64,000 nt of DNA from the NCBI RefSeq assembly GCF_000373105.1, contig NZ_KB890435.1, positions 33,843 through 97,842 of the forward strand, in the 5' to 3' direction. The translations under genes were made by a program, and so were the position numbers. The first letter of the stretch is position 1, and each line of letters starts with the position of its first letter. Positions 16,652 to 24,981 of the stretch are shown in pieces. Below the pieces are notes generated by a model. It saw only the letters and a program-made list of their open reading frames with translations, searched no databases and was not told the origin of the DNA. This DNA comes from Neolewinella persica DSM 23188 (GTDB lineage: Bacteria; Bacteroidota; Bacteroidia; Chitinophagales; Saprospiraceae).

Positions 16652-18577
16652 CTACTCGATCAAAAAGATCTTGAAGGTCTTATTAGCCTGGTAGTACAAG
16701 CGGCCGTTCAGATAATCAATCTCGTACAAAGGCGTGAGGTCGTCAAATCGGTACTTATTGACTTCCTCCCCGGTATTTTTGTCCACTTTGAAAAGTGTGG
16801 CGCCTTCCTGGCCGTCGCGGGCAAAGAAGAAAGCGTACTCCTCATCAATGCGGCCATTGACCTTACGATCGGTGGCGAAGCCAAAGCTCGCATCACTTGC
16901 GGCATTTGCAGCACCCATCCGATTGTTATAACGATTGACGGAACCACCAACATCTCCGGTCGTTGCGGCAGAAGTTACCATGTTCGCAGACTGAGCACCA
17001 GCGTAAGCCATGCCACCGGCGGCGGTAGCAATCGCCGTTAGTGTACGCAAAGTTGCCGTCGGGTCTGGGTACCATTCGTCCTTATTGTCGGAGAAGCCGT
17101 CTTGTGGGTTGTAGTTCATCAGGACATATCCGCGGTCATTATAGAAGAAGTAACCACCATCTACTTTATCAAAAGCGGCGAGTCCTTTTTTCAGGCCGAA
17201 GTATTCTCGGTTTGTTTCAACCTCTTCGCCACCAAGTTCGATGGCCGTAGCGATAAAGCGTGGCTTACCGATTCGGGTACCTTCCGTTGGCTCAGGGATA
17301 ACCACTACAATACGGTCTTCCTCTTCAACAATCCAGGTGAAAGGATAGCTTGGTGCACGATAGCCTTCGCCAATGGTGATGGAGCCTGAGTTGAAAGTTA
17401 CTTTATGCTTACCGATTTGGCGAACCTCAGGTTCGTAGTTCGACGCAAGGCCCCAAAGGAAGCCTTTCGACTCCTTCTCCAGTTTTTCCGCTTTCTTCCA
17501 TTTATCATCGCCAGAAACAGGGTCCACCAGCATTCGCTTGCTTTTGAAGTAGATCATGAGACCTTCTGCTTCCTGCTCAACGTTGACTACGCCTTTTTCA
17601 GAGTAATCTTTTTTCCAGCGGCCGTCTCCTTTTGCATCATCAAAAGTATAGATGTTCATTCCTTCGTCATGAACCACCAGGAAACCACCATCATAAGGCG
17701 TTACGTAGAGTACGTTACCGTCCAACTTCTTTTCTTTTTTCCAGACGCTTTGCCCGGTTTCAGTATCAATCAGGTGGAGTTTCTTACCAAACTTCTGGCC
17801 GGAAGAAGACCCTGATCCAGGAACTGCAGCCATCATGCCGCCCAGGCCGCCACGAGCTTCAGCAATAACCATACGGTTCCCTGCCTGATTCGTAAAGATG
17901 TAGCCTGCGTTTATTTTCTCGTTCCACTTCAACTCTCCACTTTTCATGTCGATGAGTGCGAGGTACTTACCGTTATCATAAATAAGGTCTCCGGCCGCAT
18001 TCAGCTGGGGCTTCAAATCTTCGGAAGATAACCCGGGGTTATCCTCCGAAATTGTCATGGAAAGGCCAGATGCTTCGCGCAGCTGAACGCCCCATTTCTG
18101 TACGTTTTCAAAAGGATCAACACCATAAAGGTAGATGGCACCTTTACCAGCAATTTCCATCAGTATCAAGTCCTGATCAGGAAGTACATAAAAAGTACGA
18201 AGACGACGCAGGTCATTTTCGGTACCGTTAATGATGATCTTGCCAGAAATGACATTGAGCAGGTTTCCACCAGCGAAGACCAGCGGTGTATTGGGGATTT
18301 CATCGAAATCTTTGTTCTCACCGTCACTGTCTGCCATCTCCGACAGAGAAGCGCCAATGTTACGCTCTACCTGCCAGAGGATCGTCCCGTCCTTTGGGCT
18401 CATCCCCATGTAGAACCTTGGCGTCTGTAGAACCGGGATTCCGGTTGCAGTATTGGTGAAAATGTTTTTCGCGTCCGCTTCAAGCGGCGTTTCTGCAATC
18501 GGTTCAAGAACCTGTGCATAGGATAGTGTTGACATTCCCAAAAACAGGGAAGCCAATAGGAAAAAATGAATTCGCAT
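16652..18577 (-). CDS. Exported PQQ-like beta-propeller protein
   Basis: About 641 residues from the ATG at 18577, which gives the signal peptide RIHFFLLASLFLGMSTLSYA; the frame is open 17 codons further upstream. The body has repeated Trp-rich blades of the PQQ/quinoprotein-like propeller type (DGTILWQVERNIGA, SGELKWNEKINAG, ETGQSVWKKEKKLDG, GDGRWKKDYSEKG, SGDDKWKKAEKLEK). No PQQ-binding dehydrogenase signature or heme motif is seen, so it is likely a structural or binding propeller in the envelope. A Gly/Ala-rich hydrophobic piece near residues 530-560 (TLTAIATAAGGMAYAGAQSA) breaks the propeller and is unusual. It is a single gene. Confidence 0.8.
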   Translation of the reverse strand: MRIHFFLLASLFLGMSTLSYAQVLEPIAETPLEADAKNIFTNTATGIPVLQTPRFYMGMSPKDGTILWQVERNIGASLSEMADSDGENKDFDEIPNTPLVFAGGNLLNVISGKIIINGTENDLRRLRTFYVLPDQDLILMEIAGKGAIYLYGVDPFENVQKWGVQLREASGLSMTISEDNPGLSSEDLKPQLNAAGDLIYDNGKYLALIDMKSGELKWNEKINAGYIFTNQAGNRMVIAEARGGLGGMMAAVPGSGSSSGQKFGKKLHLIDTETGQSVWKKEKKLDGNVLYVTPYDGGFLVVHDEGMNIYTFDDAKGDGRWKKDYSEKGVVNVEQEAEGLMIYFKSKRMLVDPVSGDDKWKKAEKLEKESKGFLWGLASNYEPEVRQIGKHKVTFNSGSITIGEGYRAPSYPFTWIVEEEDRIVVVIPEPTEGTRIGKPRFIATAIELGGEEVETNREYFGLKKGLAAFDKVDGGYFFYNDRGYVLMNYNPQDGFSDNKDEWYPDPTATLRTLTAIATAAGGMAYAGAQSANMVTSAATTGDVGGSVNRYNNRMGAANAASDASFGFATDRKVNGRIDEEYAFFFARDGQEGATLFKVDKNTGEEVNKYRFDDLTPLYEIDYLNGRLYYQANKTFKIFLIE

Positions 18578-18877
18578 AGGATAGTTAATTTGATTAAAGG
18601 TGAATATTTCGTAATCAATTTGACGCAAAAGTAAGTAATTATACCCGTCTTTGATTCAAGGTTCAATAGTTATTTTCAGGTTCCTGTCATGGCAAATCCA
18701 TAAATCGTTAACTGTCAGACTATTAATCCTGGACAGTACTTCCATCTGCAAAATAAAACAACACTTACGGGCTTATAATGACGTTTTTTAACCGGTTTTC
18801 AGGCTCGGGGATTCAGGCGCGGCCGCAGGTGCAAAAGTTGTTTTAAGCAGCAGAGGAGGTGCCCGGTACTCCCTCTT
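18578..18877. other. 300-bp intergenic region
   Basis: Upstream region of the PQQ-like gene. It holds R18 copy 4 at 18816 and otherwise A/T-rich sequence with no recognised structure. Confidence 0.5.
18816..18833 (+). repeat. R18 dispersed repeat, copy 4
   Basis: Exact core GGCGCGGCCGCAGGTGCA. The arm is weak (AAGCAGCAGAGGAGG about 13 nt downstream). Confidence 0.8.
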
Positions 18878-19162
18878 TTAACAGGTATAATTTGTATGAA
18901 GAAATGGTTTCAGTGTAACCTCTTCCGAAGCGTATAAATCGGGGGCCAGCCGGAAGGAACCGTCTTCCCCAATGCTGTCAGTGGCCAGGTTATCCGCCCA
19001 GTAGACGGTGCCTTCAGCACGTATTTTTCGGGTACCCGGGTATTTTTGGTGATCTACGAATTCACCGGTGATGACGGTCGGAAGAAATTGAATGGCTTCC
19101 GGTTCGGTATTGAAACAGGAGAATAGAACCAGGGCTAAGCCTAGTAACAGGACATTTTTCAT
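18878..19162 (-). CDS. Small lipoprotein, unknown function
   Basis: A 94-residue protein with a lipoprotein signal MKNVLLLGLALVLFSC, so Cys16 would be lipidated. The mature part is short and has no recognised domain; it contains a GTVYWADNLATDSIGEDGSF segment that could be a beta-hairpin of a carboxypeptidase-regulatory-like fold. The ATG at 19162 is preferred over the one at 19183 because it begins the signal peptide. It lies 38 bp downstream of the TonB-C protein on the same strand, so the two may form an operon. Confidence 0.65.
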   Translation of the reverse strand: MKNVLLLGLALVLFSCFNTEPEAIQFLPTVITGEFVDHQKYPGTRKIRAEGTVYWADNLATDSIGEDGSFRLAPDLYASEEVTLKPFLHTNYTC

Positions 19163-19200
19163 GTTAATCGGGTTAGGTAACACTTTAGCTGAACAACAAG

Positions 19201-19677
19201 TTAATCTCTTGGCAACCTGAACTTTATGGGAAGGTTTACGTGAACACGGACAGGCTTTCCACCCTGCATTCCTGGGCGCCAGGGTGGAAGATCCATGGCC
19301 ATGACATCAATGATGTATAAGGATTCCTCCGTGATGGATGGGCATACGGTGCGGGTAGCATTAATACTAGTCATTCGCCCATCTTTTTCAACGATAAAAG
19401 AGACTACCGCCATGCCTTCTATCCCATCTTCAATGGCATCTTCCGGGTACCTCAAGGTACCATAGATAAACTCCAGCATTTTTTTATCGCTGCACTGTTT
19501 TAATTTCATGTATTCCAGAGTATTATCACAGCCAGGGAATAAAGGCATTTGTTCCGTCACTTTGAATACAAAGCCAGTATCCGAAGGCAATAAGGGATGC
19601 CCCAACAGCGGCTCCGCCTGACTAAACAGGAATACTGGAGATAGGAATAGGGATAACAACAGGGTCTTGGTGTACAT
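19201..19677 (-). CDS. Secreted TonB C-terminal-domain protein
   Basis: A 158-residue exported protein with signal peptide YTKTLLLSLFLSPVFLFSQ. The last 85 residues form a TonB_C domain: LRYPEDAIEDGIEGMAVVSF, a VEKDGRMTSINATRTVCP segment and DLPPWRPGMQGGKPVRVHVN followed by PIKF. Unlike a classical TonB it has no cytoplasmic anchor or Pro-rich spacer, so it is unlikely to energise receptors directly. Such stand-alone domains are common in Bacteroidota, with unclear roles. It diverges from kdsA, with a double palindrome between them. Confidence 0.8.
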   Translation of the reverse strand: MYTKTLLLSLFLSPVFLFSQAEPLLGHPLLPSDTGFVFKVTEQMPLFPGCDNTLEYMKLKQCSDKKMLEFIYGTLRYPEDAIEDGIEGMAVVSFIVEKDGRMTSINATRTVCPSITEESLYIIDVMAMDLPPWRPGMQGGKPVRVHVNLPIKFRLPRD

Positions 19678-19733
19678 CTATGAGTAGGGTTTTAAGGTAT
19701 TGCAAGGTAGGATTATTGAGGAGAAATTCAGCT

Positions 19734-19804
19734 TTGTTCCCCGGCACTTGTGCCGGCCTGCAAAAGCGGGTCAGGTATTTTCCGGCACAAGTGCCGGGGA
19801 ACAA
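19734..19804. promoter_or_regulatory. Twin 16-bp palindromes in a 23-bp inverted repeat upstream of kdsA
   Basis: CCGGCACTTGTGCCGG at 19741-19756 and its complement CCGGCACAAGTGCCGG at 19782-19797. Each site is itself a near-perfect palindrome. With flanks the two arms match over 23 bp without error (19734-19756, 19782-19804). The centres are 41 bp apart, about four helical turns. They may be operators for a dimeric regulator acting on the divergent TonB-C and kdsA genes, or the arms of a large hairpin. Confidence 0.6.
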
Positions 19805-19835
19805 GCGGGAGAAAGGCTTTCTACAGGGCCTGTCG

Positions 19836-19843
19836 TACCTTTG
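19836..19843 (+). promoter_or_regulatory. Probable -7 promoter box of kdsA
   Basis: TACCTTTG fits TAnnTTTG. With a start about 6-8 nt downstream, the leader would be near 40 nt and would contain R18 copy 5. Confidence 0.5.
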
Positions 19844-19858
19844 CTCTTCAACTTCCCC

Positions 19859-19876
19859 TGCACCTGCGTCCGCGCC
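19859..19876 (-). repeat. R18 dispersed repeat, copy 5
   Basis: Minus-strand core GGCGCGGACGCAGGTGCA with arm GGGGAAGTTGAAGAGCAAAG. It lies between the predicted promoter box and the kdsA ATG, so it would be transcribed as 5' leader. Confidence 0.8.
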
Positions 19877-19887
19877 AAAAGATTATC

Positions 19888-20697
19888 ATGATTCAAGTCC
19901 CAAAGCTTAAGCACACCGACAAAAACAGTTTCTTCCTGATTGCCGGCCCCTGCGCCATTGAAGGGGAAGACATCGCGATGGAGATCGCCGAACGCGTCGG
20001 GGAAATCACCGACAAGCTAGGAATCCCTTATATCTTCAAGGGAAGCTACCGCAAAGCCAACCGGAGCCGCATCGACAGTTTCACGGGTATTGGCGATGAA
20101 AAAGCCCTGAACATCCTAGCTAAAGTTGCCCAACGGTTCGACTTGCCAGCCACAACTGATATCCACGCCGAAGGCGAAGCCGTCATGGCCGCTCAATACG
20201 TCGACGTTCTTCAAATCCCGGCCTTCCTGTGCCGGCAAACCGACCTGCTGGTCGCCGCAGCAAATACCGGAAAAGTGGTCAACATCAAAAAAGGGCAATT
20301 CCTAAGCCCGGAAGCCATGGCCTTCACCCGGCAAAAAGTCATCGACTCCGGCAACGATCAAGTCTGGCTCACCGAACGTGGTGCCACCTTTGGTTACACC
20401 GACCTGGTCGTTGATTTTCGGGGCATTCCCGTCATGCGCCAGCTTGGTAGCCCGGTAGTAATGGACTGTACCCACAGTCTTCAGCAGCCCAACCAGGCCA
20501 GTGGCGTTACCGGCGGTAAGCCCGCCCTGATCGAGACCATCGCAAAGGCCGCCATCGCCGTAGGTGCCGACGGCATCTTTATGGAGACACACCCCAACCC
20601 TTCCGTGGCTAAAAGTGATGCGGCAAATATGTTGCCGCTGGATAAGCTGGAGGGGATTTTGACCAAGCTGATGCGGATTCGGGAAGCTGTTGGTTAA
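19888..20697 (+). CDS. kdsA: 3-deoxy-D-manno-octulosonate 8-phosphate synthase
   Basis: Cytoplasmic condensation of phosphoenolpyruvate with arabinose 5-phosphate to KDO-8-phosphate, the first committed step to the KDO of lipopolysaccharide. The 269-residue protein has IAGPCAIEGED near residue 17, FKGSYRKANRSRIDSFTG, LQIPAFLCRQTDLL, NIKKGQFLSP, WLTERGATFGY and MDCTHSLQQPN. Cys in the GPCAIE motif points to the metal-dependent class, where Asn marks the metal-free class. The frame is open upstream to 19750, but that extension translates the palindromes and R18, so the ATG at 19888 is chosen. A hairpin at 20788 follows. Confidence 0.94.
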   Translation: MIQVPKLKHTDKNSFFLIAGPCAIEGEDIAMEIAERVGEITDKLGIPYIFKGSYRKANRSRIDSFTGIGDEKALNILAKVAQRFDLPATTDIHAEGEAVMAAQYVDVLQIPAFLCRQTDLLVAAANTGKVVNIKKGQFLSPEAMAFTRQKVIDSGNDQVWLTERGATFGYTDLVVDFRGIPVMRQLGSPVVMDCTHSLQQPNQASGVTGGKPALIETIAKAAIAVGADGIFMETHPNPSVAKSDAANMLPLDKLEGILTKLMRIREAVG

Positions 20698-20787
20698 CCT
20701 GGTGGTCTTGTAGCAGCTGCCGCAGGTGGGTGCTTGCTGCGCTCGTGATGTAGTCCATTAGATTTTGTAGTTACAGCCACAAGCTAA

Positions 20788-20817
20788 GAGGCCGGCGACA
20801 CATTAGTCACCGGCCTC
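20788..20817. terminator. Hairpin terminator between kdsA and the BON-LysM gene
   Basis: GAGGCCGG(c)GAC pairs with GTC(a)CCGGCCTC around a 6-nt loop, followed by TTGGC. It lies between convergent genes, so it probably serves both. Confidence 0.65.
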
Positions 20818-20891
20818 TTGGCAATTCGTCAATATTCAGCACCCACCGAGCTTAGTTGAATAACTGGCAGACTCGGTGACTACTTGACTAC

Positions 20892-21341
20892 CTATTGCGG
20901 GATCCGCAGAACCTGTCCAGGATAAATTTTATCCGGGTGGCTCAGCATCGGCTTGTTAGCTTCGAAGATCTGCTCGTAGCGCATTGGGTCACCGTACTGC
21001 GTCTTGGAGATTTTGGAGAGGCTGTCACCTGCCTGAACGGTGTAGAACACGGCTTCTGGCTTAGGGTTGGCAACGTAGATCTGATTATCTACAGAGCCAA
21101 TGCCTTCAATGTTACCCAGGGCCAAAACAACTTTCTCGGCTTCCTCGGTGGTATCGGTTGCACCTTGAACGATCACCTGCTCACACAGCTCGAGACGCAG
21201 GTCATTTACGTTGAGGCCAAGGCGCTGAATTTCAGCTTCCAGCTTCTGCACTTTCGTGAGGGCTACTTCCTGTGTTACTTCCTGTTCTTTCTTGCCGAAC
21301 AGTTTGGCACCTTTGCCTTTGAGGAATGAAAATAATCCCAT
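20892..21341 (-). CDS. BON-LysM protein (Kbp/YgaU-like)
   Basis: A 149-residue protein with no signal peptide. A charged N-terminal segment is followed by a BON domain (about 38-95, with VNDLRLELCEQVIVQGA and ALGNIEGIGSVDN) and a C-terminal LysM domain (98-148, FYTVQAGDSLSKISKTQYGD to YPGQVLRIP). This order and size match E. coli Kbp (YgaU), a soluble potassium-binding protein; whether this one binds K+ is inference. The likely terminator at 20788 serves its 3' end. Confidence 0.88.
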   Translation of the reverse strand: MGLFSFLKGKGAKLFGKKEQEVTQEVALTKVQKLEAEIQRLGLNVNDLRLELCEQVIVQGATDTTEEAEKVVLALGNIEGIGSVDNQIYVANPKPEAVFYTVQAGDSLSKISKTQYGDPMRYEQIFEANKPMLSHPDKIYPGQVLRIPQ

Positions 21342-21443
21342 AATTTTGATTGGTTTAGTTAATAGAAAGGAGTTATTTCCTTTCCAGTGGTAATATCGTA
21401 ATTATCCGCTATATGTTCAGACGCAGTATGTTTTAGTTAGTCA

Positions 21444-21974
21444 CTATCGCTCCAGTTTATTTTCCCGCAATTCTTTTAGCTTCAGGCTTACCATCTCGTC
21501 GTCCAGCGCTTCGTTGTTTTCCAGATACCCCTTGATGAACGTCTCCAACTCTTCTGGCCTCTGGGTTCCAATCATCAGCCGTTCCCCGTCCATAAATTCC
21601 AGTTGCAGGCCATGATTGCCCTGCATATTGTAGGCTTTCCCGCCAGGGCCGATCCGATAGCCCCAGCCACCAAACTCCCTTATTGGCATGTACTTCCGAA
21701 CCTCTGCACGCTTAATCTCCGATTTGAAGATCCGCTGACGACCAAAGGGCCAGAACTTAACTTCTATCCCATCTTCGGTGATTACCGTCCTTAGTTCGAG
21801 TGTAGCCAGTAATATCATGACTAAAGCCATCACCCCGGGGCCAATAAGCGCCTCAACTATTCCTCCCCCGTTTGACCAGGACGACCAACCCGCGACGGAT
21901 ACTCCCGCGAACACCACGAGGTTGATCAGCCATAACCACCACTGGTTAAATTTTTGTGATTCTTTGTATTGCAT
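21444..21974 (-). CDS. Predicted membrane protein with two N-terminal TM segments
   Basis: A 176-residue protein with two hydrophobic segments near the start (WWLWLINLVVFAGVSVAGW and EALIGPGVMALVMILLATLE). A soluble C-terminal part follows with RIFKSEIKRAEVRKY and LEFMDGERLMIGTQRPEELE, reminiscent of a PH-like YdbT/bPH domain. It has no firm family assignment. The start is taken as ATG 21974; a TTG at 21983 is also in frame. The region just upstream of the start consists of an 8-bp tandem repeat, which is unusual for a leader. Confidence 0.68.
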   Translation of the reverse strand: MQYKESQKFNQWWLWLINLVVFAGVSVAGWSSWSNGGGIVEALIGPGVMALVMILLATLELRTVITEDGIEVKFWPFGRQRIFKSEIKRAEVRKYMPIREFGGWGYRIGPGGKAYNMQGNHGLQLEFMDGERLMIGTQRPEELETFIKGYLENNEALDDEMVSLKLKELRENKLER

Positions 21975-21975
21975 G

Positions 21976-22023
21976 GTTGTCAAGTTGTCGGGTTGTCGGG
22001 TTGTCGGGTTGTCGGGTTGTCAA
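21976..22023. repeat. Octanucleotide tandem repeat at a start codon
   Basis: Six 8-bp units: GTTGTCAA, four times GTTGTCGG, then GTTGTCAA. The array begins 1 bp upstream of the ATG at 21974 on the minus strand. Confidence 0.9.
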
Positions 22024-22101
22024 GGTACAAAAAAGGGAAGATTGGCTCACGCCAAACGGTTTAGATGTACTCGCTGTATTGATTATCCCATTAACAGCTA
22101 A

Positions 22102-22140
22102 TGAAAAAACCGTCGATCACTCCCATGGCAATCGACGGTT
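22102..22140 (-). terminator. Intrinsic terminator of xylA
   Basis: On the minus strand AACCGTCGAT ... ATCGACGGTT forms a 10-bp stem followed by a T-run and CAT, about 20 bp after the xylA stop codon. Confidence 0.82.
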
Positions 22141-22161
22141 ATTCCTGAAACTATGGCGTTG

Positions 22162-23472
22162 TTAGCTGTATTGCGTGAGGATATTCTCGTAGAGCTCCTG
22201 CCGACCACTCGTCTGCTTAGGTTCCCCCTGGGCATGGCCAATTTTTGCCAATTCCTCCAACGTCATTTTACCCGCTTCGTAGTTGGCCCCGTTACCTGCG
22301 TCAAAAGAGCTGTATCGCTCCTCCCGCATAGGCTTGTATTTACTGGAGGACAGAATTTTGTCTGCGGCGATGAGTGCACGCGCAAACGCATCCATGCCAC
22401 CAATGTGGGCGTGGAAGATGTCTTCGAGATCGGTTGAATTCCTGCGGGTCTTAGCGTCGAAATTAACGCCACCTCCCTGGAGGCCACCGCCCTCGAGAAT
22501 GACGAGCATTGCTTCGGTTAGTTCCGGAACGTTAGTCGGGAATTGATCCGTGTCCCAGCCATTCTGGTAGTCGCCGCGGTTAGCGTCGATGCTGCCCAGC
22601 AACCCCTCGGAAACGGCCACCGCCAGCTCATGCTGGAACGTATGTTGGGCCAGCGTGGCGTGGTTTACCTCGATGTTGAGTTTGAAGTCGTCCATCAGGT
22701 CATACTTACGCAGGAACCCGGCAACGGTAGCGGAGTCGAAGTCGTACTGGTGCTTGCTGGGCTCGAATGGTTTGGGTTCGATAAAGAAGGTACCGGTGAA
22801 GCCTTGCTTGCGCGCATAGTCGCGCGCCATGGTCAGGAATTGCGCCAGGTGGTCTACCTCCCTGCCAAGGTCGGTATTCAGCAAACTCATGTAGCCTTCG
22901 CGGCCTCCCCAGAAGACGTAGTTCTCGCCACCAACTTTAATGGTCGCGTCAATGGCGTTCTTAAGTTGGGCGCCGGCGTAGGCCACGACGTTAAAGTCCG
23001 GATTAGTACTCGCACCGTTCATGTAACGGGGGTTGCTGAACAGGTTGGCGGTTCCCCACAGGCACTTCTTGCCGCTGGCATCCATTTTCGCCTTGAGGTA
23101 ATCGGTCACTTCATCGAGTCGCTTACCGTAGGTTGCCAGGTCGGCACCTTCTTCGTCCAGCAGGTCAACGTCATGAAAACAGTAGTAGTCCAGGCCGAGT
23201 TTCTCCAGGATTTCCACCCCTGCGTCGATCTTATCCTTTGCCCGTTGCACCGGGTCCGCCGCCGCCAGCCAGGGGTAGATGGCCGTTCCGGGGCCAAAGG
23301 GATCCCCACCGGTATTACATAGGGTATGCCACCAGGCCATCGCGAACCTGAAGTGTTCGCCCATGGTCTTTCCGGCAACCACCTGGTCTTTGTCGTAATA
23401 CTTGAAAGAATATGGGTTATCGCTGTCTTTTCCCTCGTAGCGAATCGTTGGAATATTGGTAAAATATGCCAT
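22162..23472 (-). CDS. xylA: Xylose isomerase
   Basis: Cytoplasmic metal-dependent isomerase converting D-xylose to D-xylulose. The 436-residue length is that of class II xylose isomerases. Motifs seen include YYCFHDVDL (catalytic His with Asp), [26 protein letters not shown] with the metal-binding Glu and the Lys, [18 protein letters not shown] and [20 protein letters not shown]. The C-terminal [20 protein letters not shown] is also typical. The start ATG at 23472 gives [19 protein letters not shown]. No xylulokinase or transporter gene is adjacent, so it appears to be a single gene. Its own terminator lies at 22102. Confidence 0.96.
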   Translation of the reverse strand: MAYFTNIPTIRYEGKDSDNPYSFKYYDKDQVVAGKTMGEHFRFAMAWWHTLCNTGGDPFGPGTAIYPWLAAADPVQRAKDKIDAGVEILEKLGLDYYCFHDVDLLDEEGADLATYGKRLDEVTDYLKAKMDASGKKCLWGTANLFSNPRYMNGASTNPDFNVVAYAGAQLKNAIDATIKVGGENYVFWGGREGYMSLLNTDLGREVDHLAQFLTMARDYARKQGFTGTFFIEPKPFEPSKHQYDFDSATVAGFLRKYDLMDDFKLNIEVNHATLAQHTFQHELAVAVSEGLLGSIDANRGDYQNGWDTDQFPTNVPELTEAMLVILEGGGLQGGGVNFDAKTRRNSTDLEDIFHAHIGGMDAFARALIAADKILSSSKYKPMREERYSSFDAGNGANYEAGKMTLEELAKIGHAQGEPKQTSGRQELYENILTQYS

Positions 23473-23639
23473 TGGTAATCTGTAATTTAGTTAGGTGTCG
23501 GGCGGGTAAATGCTGCCCTTCAGCTCAGTGCGTTATTGCACTCGCACCCAATGTAGGGAATGTGTGGCAATAGCGTTGGCCCTTATGAAATTGCAATCGG
23601 TTGGTCTGAACTATTGCGTTGAAAAAAGATGATTTAGAG

Positions 23640-23730
23640 GTTGCAGGTTGCAGGTTGCAAGTTGCAGGTTGCAGGTTGCAGGTTGCAAGTTGCAGGTTGC
23701 AGGTTGCAAGTTGCAGGTTGCAGGTTGCAA
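23640..23730 (+). repeat. Heptanucleotide tandem array (13 units)
   Basis: Thirteen perfect-length 7-bp units, GTTGCAG or GTTGCAA, the last base alternating G/A irregularly. Confidence 0.92.
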
Positions 23731-23819
23731 GACTCCCGGAATCTTCGGACCAGCTCCTGAATACGCGCGCCCTAAGCACTGATCCTGAACTCTGTAGGCT
23801 GAACACTGAGTACCGACCC

Positions 23820-23861
23820 CTGCAACTTGCAACCTGCAACCTGCAACCTGATACCTGCAAC
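23820..23861 (-). repeat. Inverted heptanucleotide array (6 units)
   Basis: Six units on the opposite strand of the preceding array (CTGCAAC, TTGCAAC, CTGATAC as plus-strand forms). The two arrays could pair into a long cruciform with an 89-nt spacer. Confidence 0.88.
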
Positions 23862-23959
23862 CTGCTTACTACCCAAAACGGCCCCACCTCCAATGAAGGA
23901 AGCAGGGCCGCAATATCGAGGTCAATTAGGATGGACCTCAGCAATCAAACTTTTACAGG

Positions 23960-24949
23960 TTACTTACCTGCCTGCAGTTCATCCTGGAGCGCTTTGAGCT
24001 CCGCCCACTTGCCTTCGGCAGCGAGACCGGCCTGTTGAGCCCAGGTACGCGGTACGGCGAGTTGATAGCGAGGACCTGCGGCATCAAGGATACCCTGGAT
24101 GCGGCTGACTTCAGCTGCAGCGAGTTCTGACCAGTTGCTGATCCCGTCAGCCTTCAGGAGGCCTTCGATCTTGGGCCCGATGCCCTCTACGACTTTAAGG
24201 TCGTTCGGGTTGGAGCTGCTGAAGCCAAGCTTCTTAGCCGCAAGCTTCTCGAACTTGGAAGGCGTTTCGAAGTCGCCTTTAGTTTCCACACCACCATCAG
24301 TGAACTTCTGGTAGGTGATCAGTGCTTCCCAGTCGCCTGCGTCGGCAAGCTTGGCCTGGTGTGGCCAGCTGGTGGGGTCGCAAAGACCGAAGCGCTTACC
24401 GGCAGCATCGAGGTGGTTTTTGATGTCACCGGAATCAGCAGCGGCGAGGTCACTCCAGTTTTTGTAACCGGCGTCGATCAGTACGGCGTTTACCTTCGGG
24501 CCGATGCCTTCGATGATCTGGAAGTTATCGTTCTTAAAGAGGCCGGCGTAGATGGAACCACCGCCGCCGGAGGCGATACCCAGCTTGCCCGTGTCTGTGG
24601 GAATAGGGATTGGAATAGCGGCAGGACCCGCACTTTCAGCAGCGAACTTGAGCGCCTGCTTGTCTGATTCACAAGCCTGCAGACGGGCGCGGTAATCTGC
24701 TTCGCCTTTCTGGGCTTCCTCCAGTTGGTACTTAACGCTTTGGTAGTCGGTTTCCCACTTGGTAGCGGCTTTGTGGTAGCGGTCGCGGTCCGCTTCGATG
24801 CTGGTTACGTCCACTTTTTCGCCCCTGCCCCAGAAGAGCCAGTGCATGAGAGCACCGAGAATGAAAGCAAGAGCTGTCCAGAGAATCCACCAGTCACAGT
24901 GGAACCCAAAGAAGGAGTTGTCGTTTACGTGAAGAAGTATATATGTCAT
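23960..24949 (-). CDS. Membrane-anchored protein with duplicated helix-hairpin-helix modules
   Basis: A 329-residue protein. An N-terminal membrane helix (DWWILWTALAFILGALMHWL, about 20-39) is followed by a charged coiled-coil-like stretch (about 48-110). Two related modules of about 80 residues follow, each starting with a HhH-type loop (IIEGIGPKVNAVLIDAGY near 140, VVEGIGPKIEGLLKADGI near 250) and continuing with the pattern WSDLAAA ... LDAAG.R ... P.(S/T)W..QA. The modules resemble DUF4332/'flap endonuclease-like' HhH proteins. DNA binding is possible but unproven. It is placed 32 bp downstream of an OmpA-like gene, so the two are probably co-transcribed. Confidence 0.78.
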   Translation of the reverse strand: MTYILLHVNDNSFFGFHCDWWILWTALAFILGALMHWLFWGRGEKVDVTSIEADRDRYHKAATKWETDYQSVKYQLEEAQKGEADYRARLQACESDKQALKFAAESAGPAAIPIPIPTDTGKLGIASGGGGSIYAGLFKNDNFQIIEGIGPKVNAVLIDAGYKNWSDLAAADSGDIKNHLDAAGKRFGLCDPTSWPHQAKLADAGDWEALITYQKFTDGGVETKGDFETPSKFEKLAAKKLGFSSSNPNDLKVVEGIGPKIEGLLKADGISNWSELAAAEVSRIQGILDAAGPRYQLAVPRTWAQQAGLAAEGKWAELKALQDELQAGK

Positions 24950-24981
24950 TGTTGATAAATGTAATCGTTAGAGGGATGTGG

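Larger units (their letters stand above)
23473..23959. other. 487-bp intergenic region with 7-nt-periodic arrays
   Basis: Besides the arrays at 23640-23730 and 23820-23861, the spacer between them carries degenerate heptads of the form TCAGNNN on the minus strand. Both strands have open frames through the arrays because 7-nt repeats cycle through all codons; none is a plausible gene. Confidence 0.7.

Noticed and set aside
23640..23861. CRISPR-like array
   Set aside because: Units are 7 bp with no spacers and no cas gene nearby.
23525..24038. Open frames through the heptad arrays on both strands
   Set aside because: Seven-nt repeats stay open in several frames and give repeating peptides; no gene-like start or domain.
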